A DNA stretch of 64,000 nucleotides from Bacteroidales bacterium (GTDB lineage Bacteria > Bacteroidota > Bacteroidia > Bacteroidales > FEN-979): the NCBI GenBank assembly GCA_023231065.1, contig JALNWE010000004.1:20973-84972 (forward strand), given 5' to 3'. Within the stretch, counting starts at the first letter, position 1. Every line of letters begins with the position of its first letter. Made by a program: the position numbers and the translations under genes. The notes under the pieces are model-generated. The model saw nothing but the letters and a program-made list of their open reading frames with translations, was not told the DNA's origin and did not search any database. Of the stretch, positions 18,261 through 27,493 are shown in pieces.

Positions 18261-21200
18261 TTAAAAATTTAAATTGATGCCAATTGAATAAACAGCCGTA
18301 ATAGGGTATGCGCCATTGTCAATACCCGATGATAAAGGATCACTACTGCTAATTTCCGGAGTATATCCTGTATATTTTGTCAAGGTGTAAAGATTATCGG
18401 CTTTTACATAAATCCTGAGTTTTTGCATATAAATTTTAGCGCTCCACGAAGAAGGAAGCGTATAACCCAGGGTGACATTCCGTACCCTCAGGAAAGATCC
18501 ATCCTGGATGAAATGATCGGAAGGCGTATAATTATAGCCCCCAAAGGAAGCCCGTGGTTCGGTGTCACTGGTCCCAGGCCCAGTCCAACGATCAAGTACA
18601 TGACTTTCAAAATTATATGGATCCGGTCTGACAGCTTCTTTTCCATTGAAAATTTTATTTCCTGTCTGACCCTGTATGTTAACTGAAAAGTCAATGCCAA
18701 TAATTTCAAATCCGAAATTAAAACCAAAAATGAAGGTTGGGATCGGGCTCCCGATATAAGTCCTGTCCAAGCCATCAATTTTTCCATCTCCGTTAACATC
18801 AACAAACCGCAGATCGCCTACCACAGCCTGACTATTATGGGGGTAAGCATCCAGTTCGGCCTGGGTCTGAAAGATACCATCAGTCTGATATCCGTAAAAT
18901 GCCCCGATAGGTAAGCCCACCTTACTCTGGGTGACCGGGAGCCCATTCCCCAGATACCCACCTATCAGAACAGAATCCACGCCACTGTTCCCGCCGATGC
19001 TCAGTACTTCATTATGGATGGTGGTTCCCAGCACCCCTACATTATATTTAAGTTTCCCAACCTGGTCGCGCCAGGAGAGATTGAATTCGATTCCCCTGTT
19101 CACGACCGAAGCGGCATTGAACATCACTTTAGCGCCGGACCCGTTTCCGAGATATCCGGGTGTGGATAACAGGACAAGGATATCGTCGGTTTTTTTATTA
19201 TAATAATCAAATTCCGCGGTAAGCCGGCTGTCAAATAAACCAAATTCAAGCCCGATGTCAGTTTGTGTAGTTACTTCCCACTTCAGGTTGGGATTTCCGT
19301 TTATCCCATAAGATGCGCCTGAATTGGGATCATTGTTTATTCCAAATATTGCAGGGAGGTCAGATTGAACCCGTGCATAACGTTCCCAGTAATCAATTTT
19401 ATCATTTCCGAGCTTACCCCAGCTTGCCCTCACCTTTAATTTATTCAGCCATTTGATGTCCTGCATGAATTTTTCCTCTGAAACATTCCATCCAAGGGCA
19501 AACGACGGGAAACTCGCATATTGGTTATTCGTGGCAAATTTGGATGAACCGTCGCTTCTGAAGGTAGCAGTCACGATATATTTTTTATTGAAGACATAAT
19601 TAACGCGGACCAGAAATGAGATCATGGAATAATATTGTTGCAGGTTCACCGATTCTTCAATCTTGCTGATCGTATTGACGTCATTGGAAGGATCATAGAT
19701 ATAGGAAGGCAGGATATACCAGAAACTCTCCCCGTCGCGGATGAGATTGTCGCCGGCTATGTCAAGCCCGTTGGACGTTGCATTTTGCATGGTATATCCG
19801 GCTATGGCATCGATTGAATGTTTGCCGAATTCTTTTTTATAATTCAGGGTGTTTTCCCACAACCAGGTAAAAGTATAGCTGTTATTCTTGGTCAGGCGGC
19901 TCATGATGTTTTGCTGCTGCGAGATGCTCCCGTTAGGATTATATACTGTATAGGCAGGCGTAAAGCTTTCCGATCTGTTATACCCGGCATCTACCCCAAA
20001 ACTGGTTTTGAAGGTAAAGTCCTTCAGGAAGTTGACATCCATGAAGATGTTTCCGACCCCTCTTACTCCTTTGTTGAAGTTATTTGAATATTCCAGGTCA
20101 GCAAGCGGGTTCCCGACACCGGTAACCGCGGCAAAGCTTCCATCAGCGTAATAAGGTTCCAGCGTTGGTTTTGCCCTGTATGCCTCATAGGTCACATTAG
20201 GGGCCACCTGCTGGGTATATGGGGCGAGGGTTATATTGTTACCCAGTTTTACATATTGGGATAAGTTATAAATGTTATTTATTTTCAGCGTGATACGTTC
20301 ATAGTTGGATTTATCAATGATCCCGCCTTGTTTAAAATATCCCCCACTGATGTAATATTGAATATTTTTAGCAGAACCCGAGGCCGATAACTGAAAATCA
20401 TAAACCGGGGCCGAATGAAAAATTAAATCCTGCCAGTCAGTGTTTGGAACGGCATCGACATTATTGTAAGTGCCGGATTTAATCTCGTTCGAAATAATGG
20501 CGAAATCCCGTCCGCTCAACAGATCAATTTTTTTTGCAAGGTTCTGGATCCCCACTTCCCCTGAAAAGTTAAAGACGGTTTTTTCATCCGTGGTTTTCCC
20601 CATTTTTGTGGTCACCATGATAACGCCATTGGCGCCACGCGAACCATAAATAGCAGATGCCGAGGCGTCTTTCAGTACCTCCATGGAGGTGATGTCGTTG
20701 CTGTTAAGGAAAGAGATGTCATCAACAATGACTCCATCGACAACATAGATCGGATTTGAGTTGCCAAAGGTCCCGACGCCCCGGATCCTGACGGCCGGAT
20801 TTTCACCAGGTGTTCCGGAAGGGCTGGTAACCTGAACACCGGTCACATTTCCCTGCAGGCTTTGAACCGGGTTAAATGAAGTGATTTTGGTGATGTCCTC
20901 CGATTTCACACTTCCGACTGATCCGGAAAGGTCGCTTTTCCTCACTGATCCGTAACCGATAACAACCACTTCGTCCAAGGTGGTTTTTTTTAATTCCAGG
21001 ATCGCGTCAACAACCAACTGGTTCCCCAACTCGATTTCTTTCGTGATGTAACCGACATAGGAAAAGACCAGAACGGCTTTCTCTGTCTTCACGGGTAAGG
21101 TGTACTTCCCATCCACGTCGGTGACGGTTCCCGTAGATGTCCCTTTAACCTGTATAGTAGCTCCGGGAAGGGTTTCTTTGGTGTCGGCAGCCGTAACTGT

Positions 21201-21317
21201 CCCTTTGACGGTCCGCACCTGGGCGAAAGACAACCCACTGGACCCTATAACCATTAATAGAAATAAACAGGCCTTCATCAAAACCGGTTTACGCTTGTGT
21301 AAAATTTTATCATACAT
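18261..21317 (-). CDS. SusC-like TonB-dependent outer membrane transporter
   Basis: A 1018-residue receptor. After a signal peptide ending near SFAQ comes a carboxypeptidase-regulatory-like domain (VKGTVTAADTKETLPGATI, about residues 36-110), a TonB box region (DEVVVIGYG near 125), a plug domain (residues 125-240, with VRIRGVGTFGNSNPIYVVDG and MEVLKDASASAIYGSRGANG) and a beta-barrel ending in INLNF. There is no STN domain, so no direct FecR-type anti-sigma signalling is expected; control more likely comes from the adjacent sensor-propeller regulator. The first ATG at 21317 is used here, but an internal Met 14 codons later (MKACLFLL) gives a tidier signal peptide and is a plausible alternative start. 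Import of beta-1,2-glucooligosaccharides is inferred from the locus. Confidence 0.95.
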   Translation of the reverse strand: MYDKILHKRKPVLMKACLFLLMVIGSSGLSFAQVRTVKGTVTAADTKETLPGATIQVKGTSTGTVTDVDGKYTLPVKTEKAVLVFSYVGYITKEIELGNQLVVDAILELKKTTLDEVVVIGYGSVRKSDLSGSVGSVKSEDITKITSFNPVQSLQGNVTGVQVTSPSGTPGENPAVRIRGVGTFGNSNPIYVVDGVIVDDISFLNSNDITSMEVLKDASASAIYGSRGANGVIMVTTKMGKTTDEKTVFNFSGEVGIQNLAKKIDLLSGRDFAIISNEIKSGTYNNVDAVPNTDWQDLIFHSAPVYDFQLSASGSAKNIQYYISGGYFKQGGIIDKSNYERITLKINNIYNLSQYVKLGNNITLAPYTQQVAPNVTYEAYRAKPTLEPYYADGSFAAVTGVGNPLADLEYSNNFNKGVRGVGNIFMDVNFLKDFTFKTSFGVDAGYNRSESFTPAYTVYNPNGSISQQQNIMSRLTKNNSYTFTWLWENTLNYKKEFGKHSIDAIAGYTMQNATSNGLDIAGDNLIRDGESFWYILPSYIYDPSNDVNTISKIEESVNLQQYYSMISFLVRVNYVFNKKYIVTATFRSDGSSKFATNNQYASFPSFALGWNVSEEKFMQDIKWLNKLKVRASWGKLGNDKIDYWERYARVQSDLPAIFGINNDPNSGASYGINGNPNLKWEVTTQTDIGLEFGLFDSRLTAEFDYYNKKTDDILVLLSTPGYLGNGSGAKVMFNAASVVNRGIEFNLSWRDQVGKLKYNVGVLGTTIHNEVLSIGGNSGVDSVLIGGYLGNGLPVTQSKVGLPIGAFYGYQTDGIFQTQAELDAYPHNSQAVVGDLRFVDVNGDGKIDGLDRTYIGSPIPTFIFGFNFGFEIIGIDFSVNIQGQTGNKIFNGKEAVRPDPYNFESHVLDRWTGPGTSDTEPRASFGGYNYTPSDHFIQDGSFLRVRNVTLGYTLPSSWSAKIYMQKLRIYVKADNLYTLTKYTGYTPEISSSDPLSSGIDNGAYPITAVYSIGINLNF

Positions 21318-21353
21318 AATGAACAGGATTTAGTCAGGAATAATATTTCATAG

Positions 21354-21385
21354 CTAAGTTACGAATGAAATACCTAAGAAATCAA
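21354..21385 (-). promoter_or_regulatory. Possible promoter of the susC operon
   Basis: On the minus strand TTG (21385-21383) is followed after 21 bases by TAACTTAG (21361-21354), one mismatch from the Bacteroidota -7 box TAnnTTTG at the usual spacing. It ends 37 bases before the susC start, in a 232-base AT-rich gap after the regulator gene. Confidence 0.35.
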
Positions 21386-21549
21386 TTATTTTATTTTACA
21401 TGGATACTTCATTCCTCTGAATAATTATTTTGAATGTACGCCAGCGCTACTTCAAATAAGGATTGACCGTGCTTAAAATACTAAGATCCTGTATTTTAAA
21501 ATATCAGAATGAAAATATTCAACAAAGCGCGAAAGAGAATGAAGTGTTG

Positions 21550-24396
21550 TCAGAACTGTAAAAGAAATTCTACAAGATTTGCATCATTAGTTAACAGTAA
21601 CCTTCTTCTCAGCCTGTATCTTCTGGTTTCAACACCGCGATAGCTGATATTGAGAAGGGGGGCAATTTCTTTTGATGCCAGATTGAGTTTCAGGTAAGCG
21701 CATAATTTCAGGTCACTTTGTGTAAGATCAGGATAGGAAGCTTTAAGCCGTTTGAAAAAATTGGCATGGGCCTGGTCGAATAGCTCCTCAAAAACTTTCC
21801 AATCATTGTCGTCCGTGATATTTTTATTGATCAGGGAAAGGATTTTCTCATTAAGCCCGGAAGGATATTGGTCCTGATAGTGTTTTTTTTGTTTCTCGAG
21901 CTCTTGTTTTATTTCAATCAGCAGTTCATTTTTCCTGATGATGGCCATGGTTGAGTTTGCAACCTGGATATTTTTGTGGGAAATCTCAGCCTGCAGGTTT
22001 TCATTTTGCAATTTTACGATCTCCTGTTCTGCTAATTGCTTCTCCAATAAGAGTTTTGCTTCTGTTTCTGAGCGTATCTTATCCTGCTTTCTGATAAATC
22101 GTTTCCTGAAAATCGCCTGGCTGATCAAGATTGCAGTCAATAACAGAATAATGTAAAGGATGAAAGCAAACGGGGACGCCATCAGGGCGGGCTTTATCCT
22201 GAATTTCAGCAAGATAGGATCTGTAACTACCCCTGTTGACGATATCGTCCTGACTTTAAAAATATAATTTCCTTTGGGCAAACGGGAATAATTCACCGAG
22301 GCTTTGTCAGTCCACTGACTCCAGTCATGATCAATTGGTTCAAGTTTATATTGAAACCGGAAAGAAGGAATGCGGTGATTTGTATAGGTATATGAAATGG
22401 AAAGACTGTTCCAGGCATGTTTCACAGAAAAATCCGGATTCCTGAAATCCACACCCTTTGATTCACCTGCACTGTTGATACATTTTACTTCCCTGAACAT
22501 TAGTTTTGCCTTTTCATCACCCGATGAATCTGATAGATGTTTGGAAAACAGGGCAAACCCATTATCCAGACAAATGAGATTTTGTTCTTTACTGATCCTT
22601 ACCACATTGGCATATCCATCAACCATGTTGATATGATAAAGAGGAAGGAAAAAACGGATCACCGGTCTGGCTTTTTGCTCTTTGATTTCAAATACGGCCA
22701 GATCATTATCGCGGATGAAACAGTACCTGTTTTCACCCAGCCAGGTAATATTGGTCGCGTTCCCGAACCCGTCTAACTGCTCATTCAGGACCGTAAACGG
22801 GATGATCCTGTGATTCAGGTCATCATAGGTATATAACGATAGGCCTGTCGTAAAGACGATCCGGTCTTCAATTTTAAATACCCGGATGTTAAAATCAGAA
22901 GGAAAACCATCTTTTTTCCCATAAGTAACCATACTGGCTACAGTATCCATGTCCTCAGATAACCGGAGCTTATAAAGCCCTTTGACGGCATGTCCGATCC
23001 AGATGTTGTTCAGGTGATCAATCTCCAGAAAACGCGATGGTTCAATGAACCCCTTCACCAATGAATGATAAATCCATTGCCCCCCGATTTTTTTATAAAC
23101 AACAAGGTCAGAATAGGTGCTTTGAAGCAGATATTGCTCTCCATCCTTTGTATATTTTCCCAATGAAAAGCCTCCGCTTACATTGGATATTTTTTTAAAA
23201 TCGTTATCGGCAATAATGAACGTTCCCCGCGTGTGGCCACAAAAAAGCGTACCCTCAATATTCTTCAATTCCCAAACCTGTCCCTGTGACTGGTTGATGA
23301 ATCCGGAATAAGTGAACCGGTCCGACGGTTTATCCTGACGGTAGGTGAAAACCCCGCGGTTGGTCCCCAGGTACAAGGTTTTCCCTGAAAATGCCGCGGT
23401 ATAGACGGCCCCCAGTTCTTCTCCTGTTTCCTGATAAACATCAAGGGGGTTATTGAAAGATATTTTATCGAGGCCTTTATCGAGACCAGTCCAGATATCT
23501 CCGTTATTATCCGTGCAAAGGGATAAAACCGTATTATTCTGAAGGGCATTTTCATTATGAAGATGGTAACAAATTTTCCCATTGAAATCCAGAATGAAAA
23601 TACCTTTTATGATGGTACCGAAAACCAGTTTATCGCCGGATATGATCCCGTTGTTGATTTGAAATTTCTTCAACAGATCATTAACCGGGACATTCCATGA
23701 CTTTATTGTTTTTCCGTCATAATGAAAGACCCCTTTTGAGGAAGTCCCAATGAGATAGTCCCCATTCTTCAAGGGCAAGAAAGCCTTTACCTCTGTCCCT
23801 TTGAGGATGCCATCCGTATCCAATGGGATCAGGGAGTCATTGACCAGTTCAAACAAACTTCCATTTACCGATTGAACGAACAACCTTCCGCCCGCTTTTA
23901 ACAGAAAGATAATGGTCGAGGGGACAGGAATAGATTTCACGTTTTTATGATCATAGACAAAAAGCGCTGAAAAGCTTTGAAAATATACTTTTCCCTTATG
24001 CCTGACAATCTTCCAGATTTCGTCGTTGTGGAAGGTGAAATTTTTCAGAAGTGGTTTAAGGGAACGATATTGTAATTCCCCAAACGGATCTTCTTCCCAG
24101 TACCCGAAATCCTCATAAGATCCGGTGTAAATCCTTTTGTCTTCTGATACAGAAACCGACCGGATAATAGTCTGATCAGGGATCCGGAATAATTTCCAGC
24201 GGGCCCCGTCGAACATCAGTAAACCCTTGTTGTTGGCGACATAAATAAAACCCTGGCTATCGGTATCGATCGACCAGTTTTGGTTACCGGCCCCATACTC
24301 CTGACTGGTATAATGGGTCACAAGGTATGAGGATTGGGCTTGAGGATACCCGATCGCGAAGAAAAAAAGAAGGATGGATACCAAAAAGGATTTCAT
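21550..24396 (-). CDS. Membrane one-component regulator: sensor propeller, Y_Y_Y, TM, coiled coil, LuxR-type HTH
   Basis: A 948-residue protein if started at 24396, where MKSFLVSILLFFFAIG gives a clean signal peptide; an upstream in-frame Met adds 11 residues without one. Residues 20-630 are repeated propeller strands of the two-component-regulator kind (NWSIDTDSQGFIYVANNKGLLMF, DNNGDIWTGLDKGLDKI). A Y_Y_Y domain (YTYTNHRIPSFRFQYKLE) follows at about 650-730, one membrane helix at about 737-758, a Glu/Lys-rich coiled coil at 770-840, and a C-terminal helix-turn-helix (LTQSDLKLCAYLKLNLASKEIAPLLNI). No histidine kinase or receiver domain is present, so sensing and DNA binding sit in one chain. 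It likely senses glucan in the periplasm and controls the adjacent susC locus. Confidence 0.85.
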   Translation of the reverse strand: MKSFLVSILLFFFAIGYPQAQSSYLVTHYTSQEYGAGNQNWSIDTDSQGFIYVANNKGLLMFDGARWKLFRIPDQTIIRSVSVSEDKRIYTGSYEDFGYWEEDPFGELQYRSLKPLLKNFTFHNDEIWKIVRHKGKVYFQSFSALFVYDHKNVKSIPVPSTIIFLLKAGGRLFVQSVNGSLFELVNDSLIPLDTDGILKGTEVKAFLPLKNGDYLIGTSSKGVFHYDGKTIKSWNVPVNDLLKKFQINNGIISGDKLVFGTIIKGIFILDFNGKICYHLHNENALQNNTVLSLCTDNNGDIWTGLDKGLDKISFNNPLDVYQETGEELGAVYTAAFSGKTLYLGTNRGVFTYRQDKPSDRFTYSGFINQSQGQVWELKNIEGTLFCGHTRGTFIIADNDFKKISNVSGGFSLGKYTKDGEQYLLQSTYSDLVVYKKIGGQWIYHSLVKGFIEPSRFLEIDHLNNIWIGHAVKGLYKLRLSEDMDTVASMVTYGKKDGFPSDFNIRVFKIEDRIVFTTGLSLYTYDDLNHRIIPFTVLNEQLDGFGNATNITWLGENRYCFIRDNDLAVFEIKEQKARPVIRFFLPLYHINMVDGYANVVRISKEQNLICLDNGFALFSKHLSDSSGDEKAKLMFREVKCINSAGESKGVDFRNPDFSVKHAWNSLSISYTYTNHRIPSFRFQYKLEPIDHDWSQWTDKASVNYSRLPKGNYIFKVRTISSTGVVTDPILLKFRIKPALMASPFAFILYIILLLTAILISQAIFRKRFIRKQDKIRSETEAKLLLEKQLAEQEIVKLQNENLQAEISHKNIQVANSTMAIIRKNELLIEIKQELEKQKKHYQDQYPSGLNEKILSLINKNITDDNDWKVFEELFDQAHANFFKRLKASYPDLTQSDLKLCAYLKLNLASKEIAPLLNISYRGVETRRYRLRRRLLLTNDANLVEFLLQF

Positions 24397-24426
24397 ATCA
24401 ATGGGATTCACAATCCGTTCTCTGGC

Positions 24427-24434
24427 CAAATGTA
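24427..24434 (-). promoter_or_regulatory. -7 box for the propeller regulator gene
   Basis: TACATTTG on the minus strand fits TAnnTTTG exactly and lies 30 bases upstream of the chosen ATG at 24396. No convincing -33 TTG at the normal distance. It supports the shorter start. Confidence 0.4.
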
Positions 24435-24457
24435 CACAAAATAAACCAAGTAAACTG

Positions 24458-24465
24458 TATCTTTG
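24458..24465 (+). promoter_or_regulatory. -7 box for the metallophosphoesterase gene
   Basis: TATCTTTG on the plus strand fits TAnnTTTG exactly, 26 bases before the ATG at 24492. It forms a back-to-back pair with the regulator's box and argues against starts further upstream. Confidence 0.45.
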
Positions 24466-24491
24466 CCACCGGTATCAGATTGCGCCATCGA

Positions 24492-25652
24492 ATGAAAACA
24501 GGCTTTTTCATTATCTTTTTCAGTGTTGTTACCCTTATTTACGGGCTGGTCAATTTTTATATTTTTTCACGGGCCGTACAGGCTTTTCCTCATGGCGGCC
24601 CATCGCGGTCCTGGTTTACCCTGGCGTTCTGGCTCATAGCCTCTGCATTCGTCATCGCCCGGATCCTTGAGCGGGCCTGGCCCTGTGGCCTGACCGGGAT
24701 CCTTACCTGGATCGGTTCCTTCTGGCTGGCTTTCATGCTCTATTTTATTATGGTCGTGATCCTGGTTGACCTGGCCAGATTAACCAATTATTTTTTTCAT
24801 TGGTTCCCTGCATTCTTTTATATCAATTATCAGAAAACAAAAACCATTGTATTCATTGTCTCTGTTGCACTGGTGGCGCTGACCGTTGTTTATGGATTTA
24901 TCAACGCCCGGATACCGGTAGTTAAAAACCTTGATCTTGTGATCCATAAAAAAGTCGAAGGCGAAAGGACATTATCCGTGGCCATGGTATCGGACATCCA
25001 CCTGGGGACCCTGATAGCCCGTAGAAAAGCGACCCGCCTGGTTGAAACCATTAATTCACTCCATCCCGATATCGTTTTATTTGTGGGAGATATTGTGGAC
25101 GAGGACCTGGCTCCTGTAATAAAAAACGACCTGGGAAAATCACTTTCCGGAATAAAGTCAAAATTAGGAGTTTATGCGGTTACAGGGAATCATGAATACA
25201 TTGGGGGCGCTGAACCTGCGGTCAGGTATCTTGAGAAACATGGCATCAATTTTTTGCGGGATTCAATGATATTAATCGATAACAGGTTTTATCTTGCAGG
25301 GCGGGATGATCATGACAAAACAAGGTTTACCGGGAAGAAACGGAAAGAATTGAATGAGATCCTTCGTGGGGCCGATCACGCCTACCCTGTTATTTTAATG
25401 GATCATCAGCCTTTTTCCCTTGACAAAGCTGCCAGACAGGGAATTGATCTTTCATTATCAGGACATACTCACGACGGACAGTTATGGCCCTTCAGTTACA
25501 TACCCAAAGCCATGTATGAATTAAGTTATGGGTATAAGCAAATCGGAAATACCCATTTTTATGTTTCTTCTGGTTTCGGTACCTGGGGGCCACCTGTCAG
25601 ACTTGGTAACCGGCCGGAGATCGTTCATATCAAGATCACATTTGAGCAATGA
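24492..25652 (+). CDS. Membrane-anchored calcineurin-like metallophosphoesterase (YkuE/YaeI-like)
   Basis: A 386-residue protein from the ATG at 24492; an earlier in-frame Met would overlap the divergent regulator gene and lacks promoter support. Residues 5-150 hold four hydrophobic helices. The C-terminal half is a metallophosphoesterase domain with all metal-binding motifs: SDIHLG (Asp168, His170), GDIVDED, GNHEY, the DHQP block, and GHTHDGQ. Proteins of this family are related to enzymes acting on lipid-linked phosphates such as UDP-diacylglucosamine, but their substrates are often unknown. It is divergent from the beta-glucan regulator and separated from the next gene by a repeat-rich gap, so the context gives no hint of its substrate. 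Confidence 0.88.
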   Translation: MKTGFFIIFFSVVTLIYGLVNFYIFSRAVQAFPHGGPSRSWFTLAFWLIASAFVIARILERAWPCGLTGILTWIGSFWLAFMLYFIMVVILVDLARLTNYFFHWFPAFFYINYQKTKTIVFIVSVALVALTVVYGFINARIPVVKNLDLVIHKKVEGERTLSVAMVSDIHLGTLIARRKATRLVETINSLHPDIVLFVGDIVDEDLAPVIKNDLGKSLSGIKSKLGVYAVTGNHEYIGGAEPAVRYLEKHGINFLRDSMILIDNRFYLAGRDDHDKTRFTGKKRKELNEILRGADHAYPVILMDHQPFSLDKAARQGIDLSLSGHTHDGQLWPFSYIPKAMYELSYGYKQIGNTHFYVSSGFGTWGPPVRLGNRPEIVHIKITFEQ

Positions 25653-25823
25653 TAATGGGATAATGTGCTGATGTGATAATGTGCTGATGTGCTGATGTGC
25701 TGATGTGTTGATGTGCTGATGTGCTGATGTGCTGATGTGATAATGTGTTGATGTGATAATGTGCTGATGTGCTGATGTGTTGATGTGTTGATGTGATAAT
25801 GTGCTGATGTGTTGATGTGCTGA
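25653..25823. repeat. Tandem array of an 8-bp unit
   Basis: About 170 bases made almost wholly of GTGCTGAT, GTGTTGAT and GTGATAAT units in a period of 8. It begins at the stop codon of the metallophosphoesterase gene. Because 8 is not a multiple of 3, the reading frames across it show a 24-base (8-residue) repeat such as HQHISTSA, which is an artefact of the array and not a protein. Confidence 0.9.
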
Positions 25824-26158
25824 CCAAATTTTCCGGATTTTTGCTAATAAATATGTTTACAGTCAGATAAAAACACCAAATATATGGCCAACTGCGAAAA
25901 GTCAAATCTTTCATTTTACTACGAAGAATTGAGACCAAACCTTCCAGTTTTTTCTTAGTGAACATGGATCCTGTCAGATAATAAAACCACATCCATTGAA
26001 ACCAAACCTTCCAGGTTTTTCTTAGTGAACATGGCCCTTGTCAGATAATAAAACCACATCCATTGAAACCAAACCTTCCAGTTTTGTCTTAGTGAACATG
26101 GATCCTGTCAAATAATAAAACCACATCCATTGAAACCAAACCTGGAAGGTTTTCTTGG
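25822..26158. repeat. Tandem 67-bp intergenic repeats with embedded AAACCT/AGGTTT hairpins
   Basis: Three direct copies start at 25934, 26001 and 26068, exactly 67 bases apart, with a short fourth start at 26135. Each begins ACCAAACCTTCCAG and runs through GTGAACATGG and CACATCCATTGAA. A decayed copy lies at about 25822-25886. The second copy contains AAACCT-TCC-AGGTTT (26004-26018) and the terminal partial copy AAACCT-GGA-AGGTTT (26138-26152), the same arms with the loop inverted. Copies differ by only a few bases, so the array is recent. No coding function is likely, and there are no CRISPR-like spacers. Confidence 0.9.
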
Positions 26159-26207
26159 AGGTGAAAAATAGTCTTCGGAGTGAGCTCAAATTTAAAATTG
26201 TTTCTTT

Positions 26208-27440
26208 ATGCACAAACTACCCTTCCGTAATCTTACAATCATAGCCCTTGTCATTGTCCTCGGGATCACGGTCATCCTGGCCATTATGATTTTCTCATAC
26301 AGAAAAGCCAACCCGGAAAAGAATACCCCCGGAAAGCCTCACATAGCTTATAAGATCAACATCGACAGCATGGATATGGTGACCGGAGAGGTTTCACTAA
26401 ACGAAAACCTGTCCTCTATCCTTGCTCCGTATGTTTCGGGTCAGATCATTGACAAGATTGCCAGGGAAACCCGTCATATTTTTGATGTCCGTAAGATCCG
26501 GGCAGGAAATACGTACGCAAAAATTTCATCGAAGGATTCTGTTCATCGTTTGCTCTACTTTATCTATGAAATGGATGAAATAGATTTCATCGTATATGAT
26601 TTCCGGGATTCCCTCAGGGTTTACAGTGATAAAAAGAAAGTTACGCGGCTCAACCGGACAGCGCAGGGGACCATCACAAGTTCCCTGTGGAATTGTTTTC
26701 TTGAGAATCGCCTGGATATCAACCTTGGGTTGAGTTTATCGGATGTATTTGGCTGGACTGTAGATTTTTATGGTTTGCAGAAAGGGGACAGTTTCAAAGT
26801 GATCTATGATGAGCTATTTGTCGACAATGTACCGGTAGGAGTTGACCGTATCCAGGCTGCTGTGTTTTCGAGCGGTGGGAAAGATTTTTATGCCTATTAT
26901 TATGACCAGCCTGGAGGTGGGGATTATTTCGATAATGCCGGTCAAAGTTTACGTCGGTCCTTTTTAAAAGCGCCCCTGAAATTTTCCAGGATCAGTTCCC
27001 GATACACTGCATCGCGTATGCATCCCATCCTGAGGATAGCGCGTCCACACTTTGGGGTGGACTATGCCGCGCCACGCGGAACGCCGGTTGTCGCGTTAGG
27101 GGATGGCCGGATCAACGAGATGGGATGGCATGGTGGTTACGGCAGGTTTATCAGCATCCGGCATAATTCAACTTACACTTCTACCTATGCTCATTTATCG
27201 GGATACGCCAAAGGGTTGAAATCCGGTTCTATGGTGAAGCAGGGGGAACTGATTGGTTATGTTGGGAGCAGTGGCCTATCAACCGGCGCCCACCTTGATT
27301 TCAGGGTGTATAAAAATGGCAGCCCCACCAATCCATTAAAACTGGAATCACCGGCAGCCAACCCGGTTGACCCGTCAACTTTCGAAAAATTCCGGAAAAT
27401 GGCAGCTGCCATGAAAACAAGACTGGATTCAATCCGGTAA
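26208..27440 (+). CDS. M23 (LytM-like) murein peptidase family protein
   Basis: A 410-residue protein with one N-terminal membrane helix (residues 9-30, IIALVIVLGITVILAIMIF) and a C-terminal M23 domain (about 260-380). A middle region of about 150 residues resembles the OapA/LysM-like lead domains of Bacteroidota M23 proteins (RKIRAGNTYAKIS). Zinc-site residues visible are His281 and Asp285 in RPHFGVDYAAP and His329 in YAHLSG. The final motif is HLDF (His362, Asp364) where classical LytM enzymes have HxH, so one metal ligand is changed. It probably cuts or binds peptidoglycan peptides in the periplasm. It begins 50 bases after the repeat array. Confidence 0.85.
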   Translation: MHKLPFRNLTIIALVIVLGITVILAIMIFSYRKANPEKNTPGKPHIAYKINIDSMDMVTGEVSLNENLSSILAPYVSGQIIDKIARETRHIFDVRKIRAGNTYAKISSKDSVHRLLYFIYEMDEIDFIVYDFRDSLRVYSDKKKVTRLNRTAQGTITSSLWNCFLENRLDINLGLSLSDVFGWTVDFYGLQKGDSFKVIYDELFVDNVPVGVDRIQAAVFSSGGKDFYAYYYDQPGGGDYFDNAGQSLRRSFLKAPLKFSRISSRYTASRMHPILRIARPHFGVDYAAPRGTPVVALGDGRINEMGWHGGYGRFISIRHNSTYTSTYAHLSGYAKGLKSGSMVKQGELIGYVGSSGLSTGAHLDFRVYKNGSPTNPLKLESPAANPVDPSTFEKFRKMAAAMKTRLDSIR

Positions 27441-27493
27441 AACCTCCTGAAATATAATAACACAGGAGAAATAACGATCCATTATTGATGCTG

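Noticed and set aside
25934..26158. CRISPR-like array
   Set aside because: Units are direct 67-bp copies end to end, with no unique spacers and no cas genes.
25636..26213. Minus-strand open frames coding Ser/Thr/His/Gln repeats and MWFYYLTG-type segments
   Set aside because: They are readings of the 8-bp and 67-bp DNA repeats; the 8-residue and irregular periods follow from the DNA units, and no start signal or known domain is seen.
27444..27468. Terminator between the convergent M23 and EXPERA-like genes (CTCCTG/CAGGAG)
   Set aside because: The stem has only six pairs, a 13-base loop and no T run on either side.
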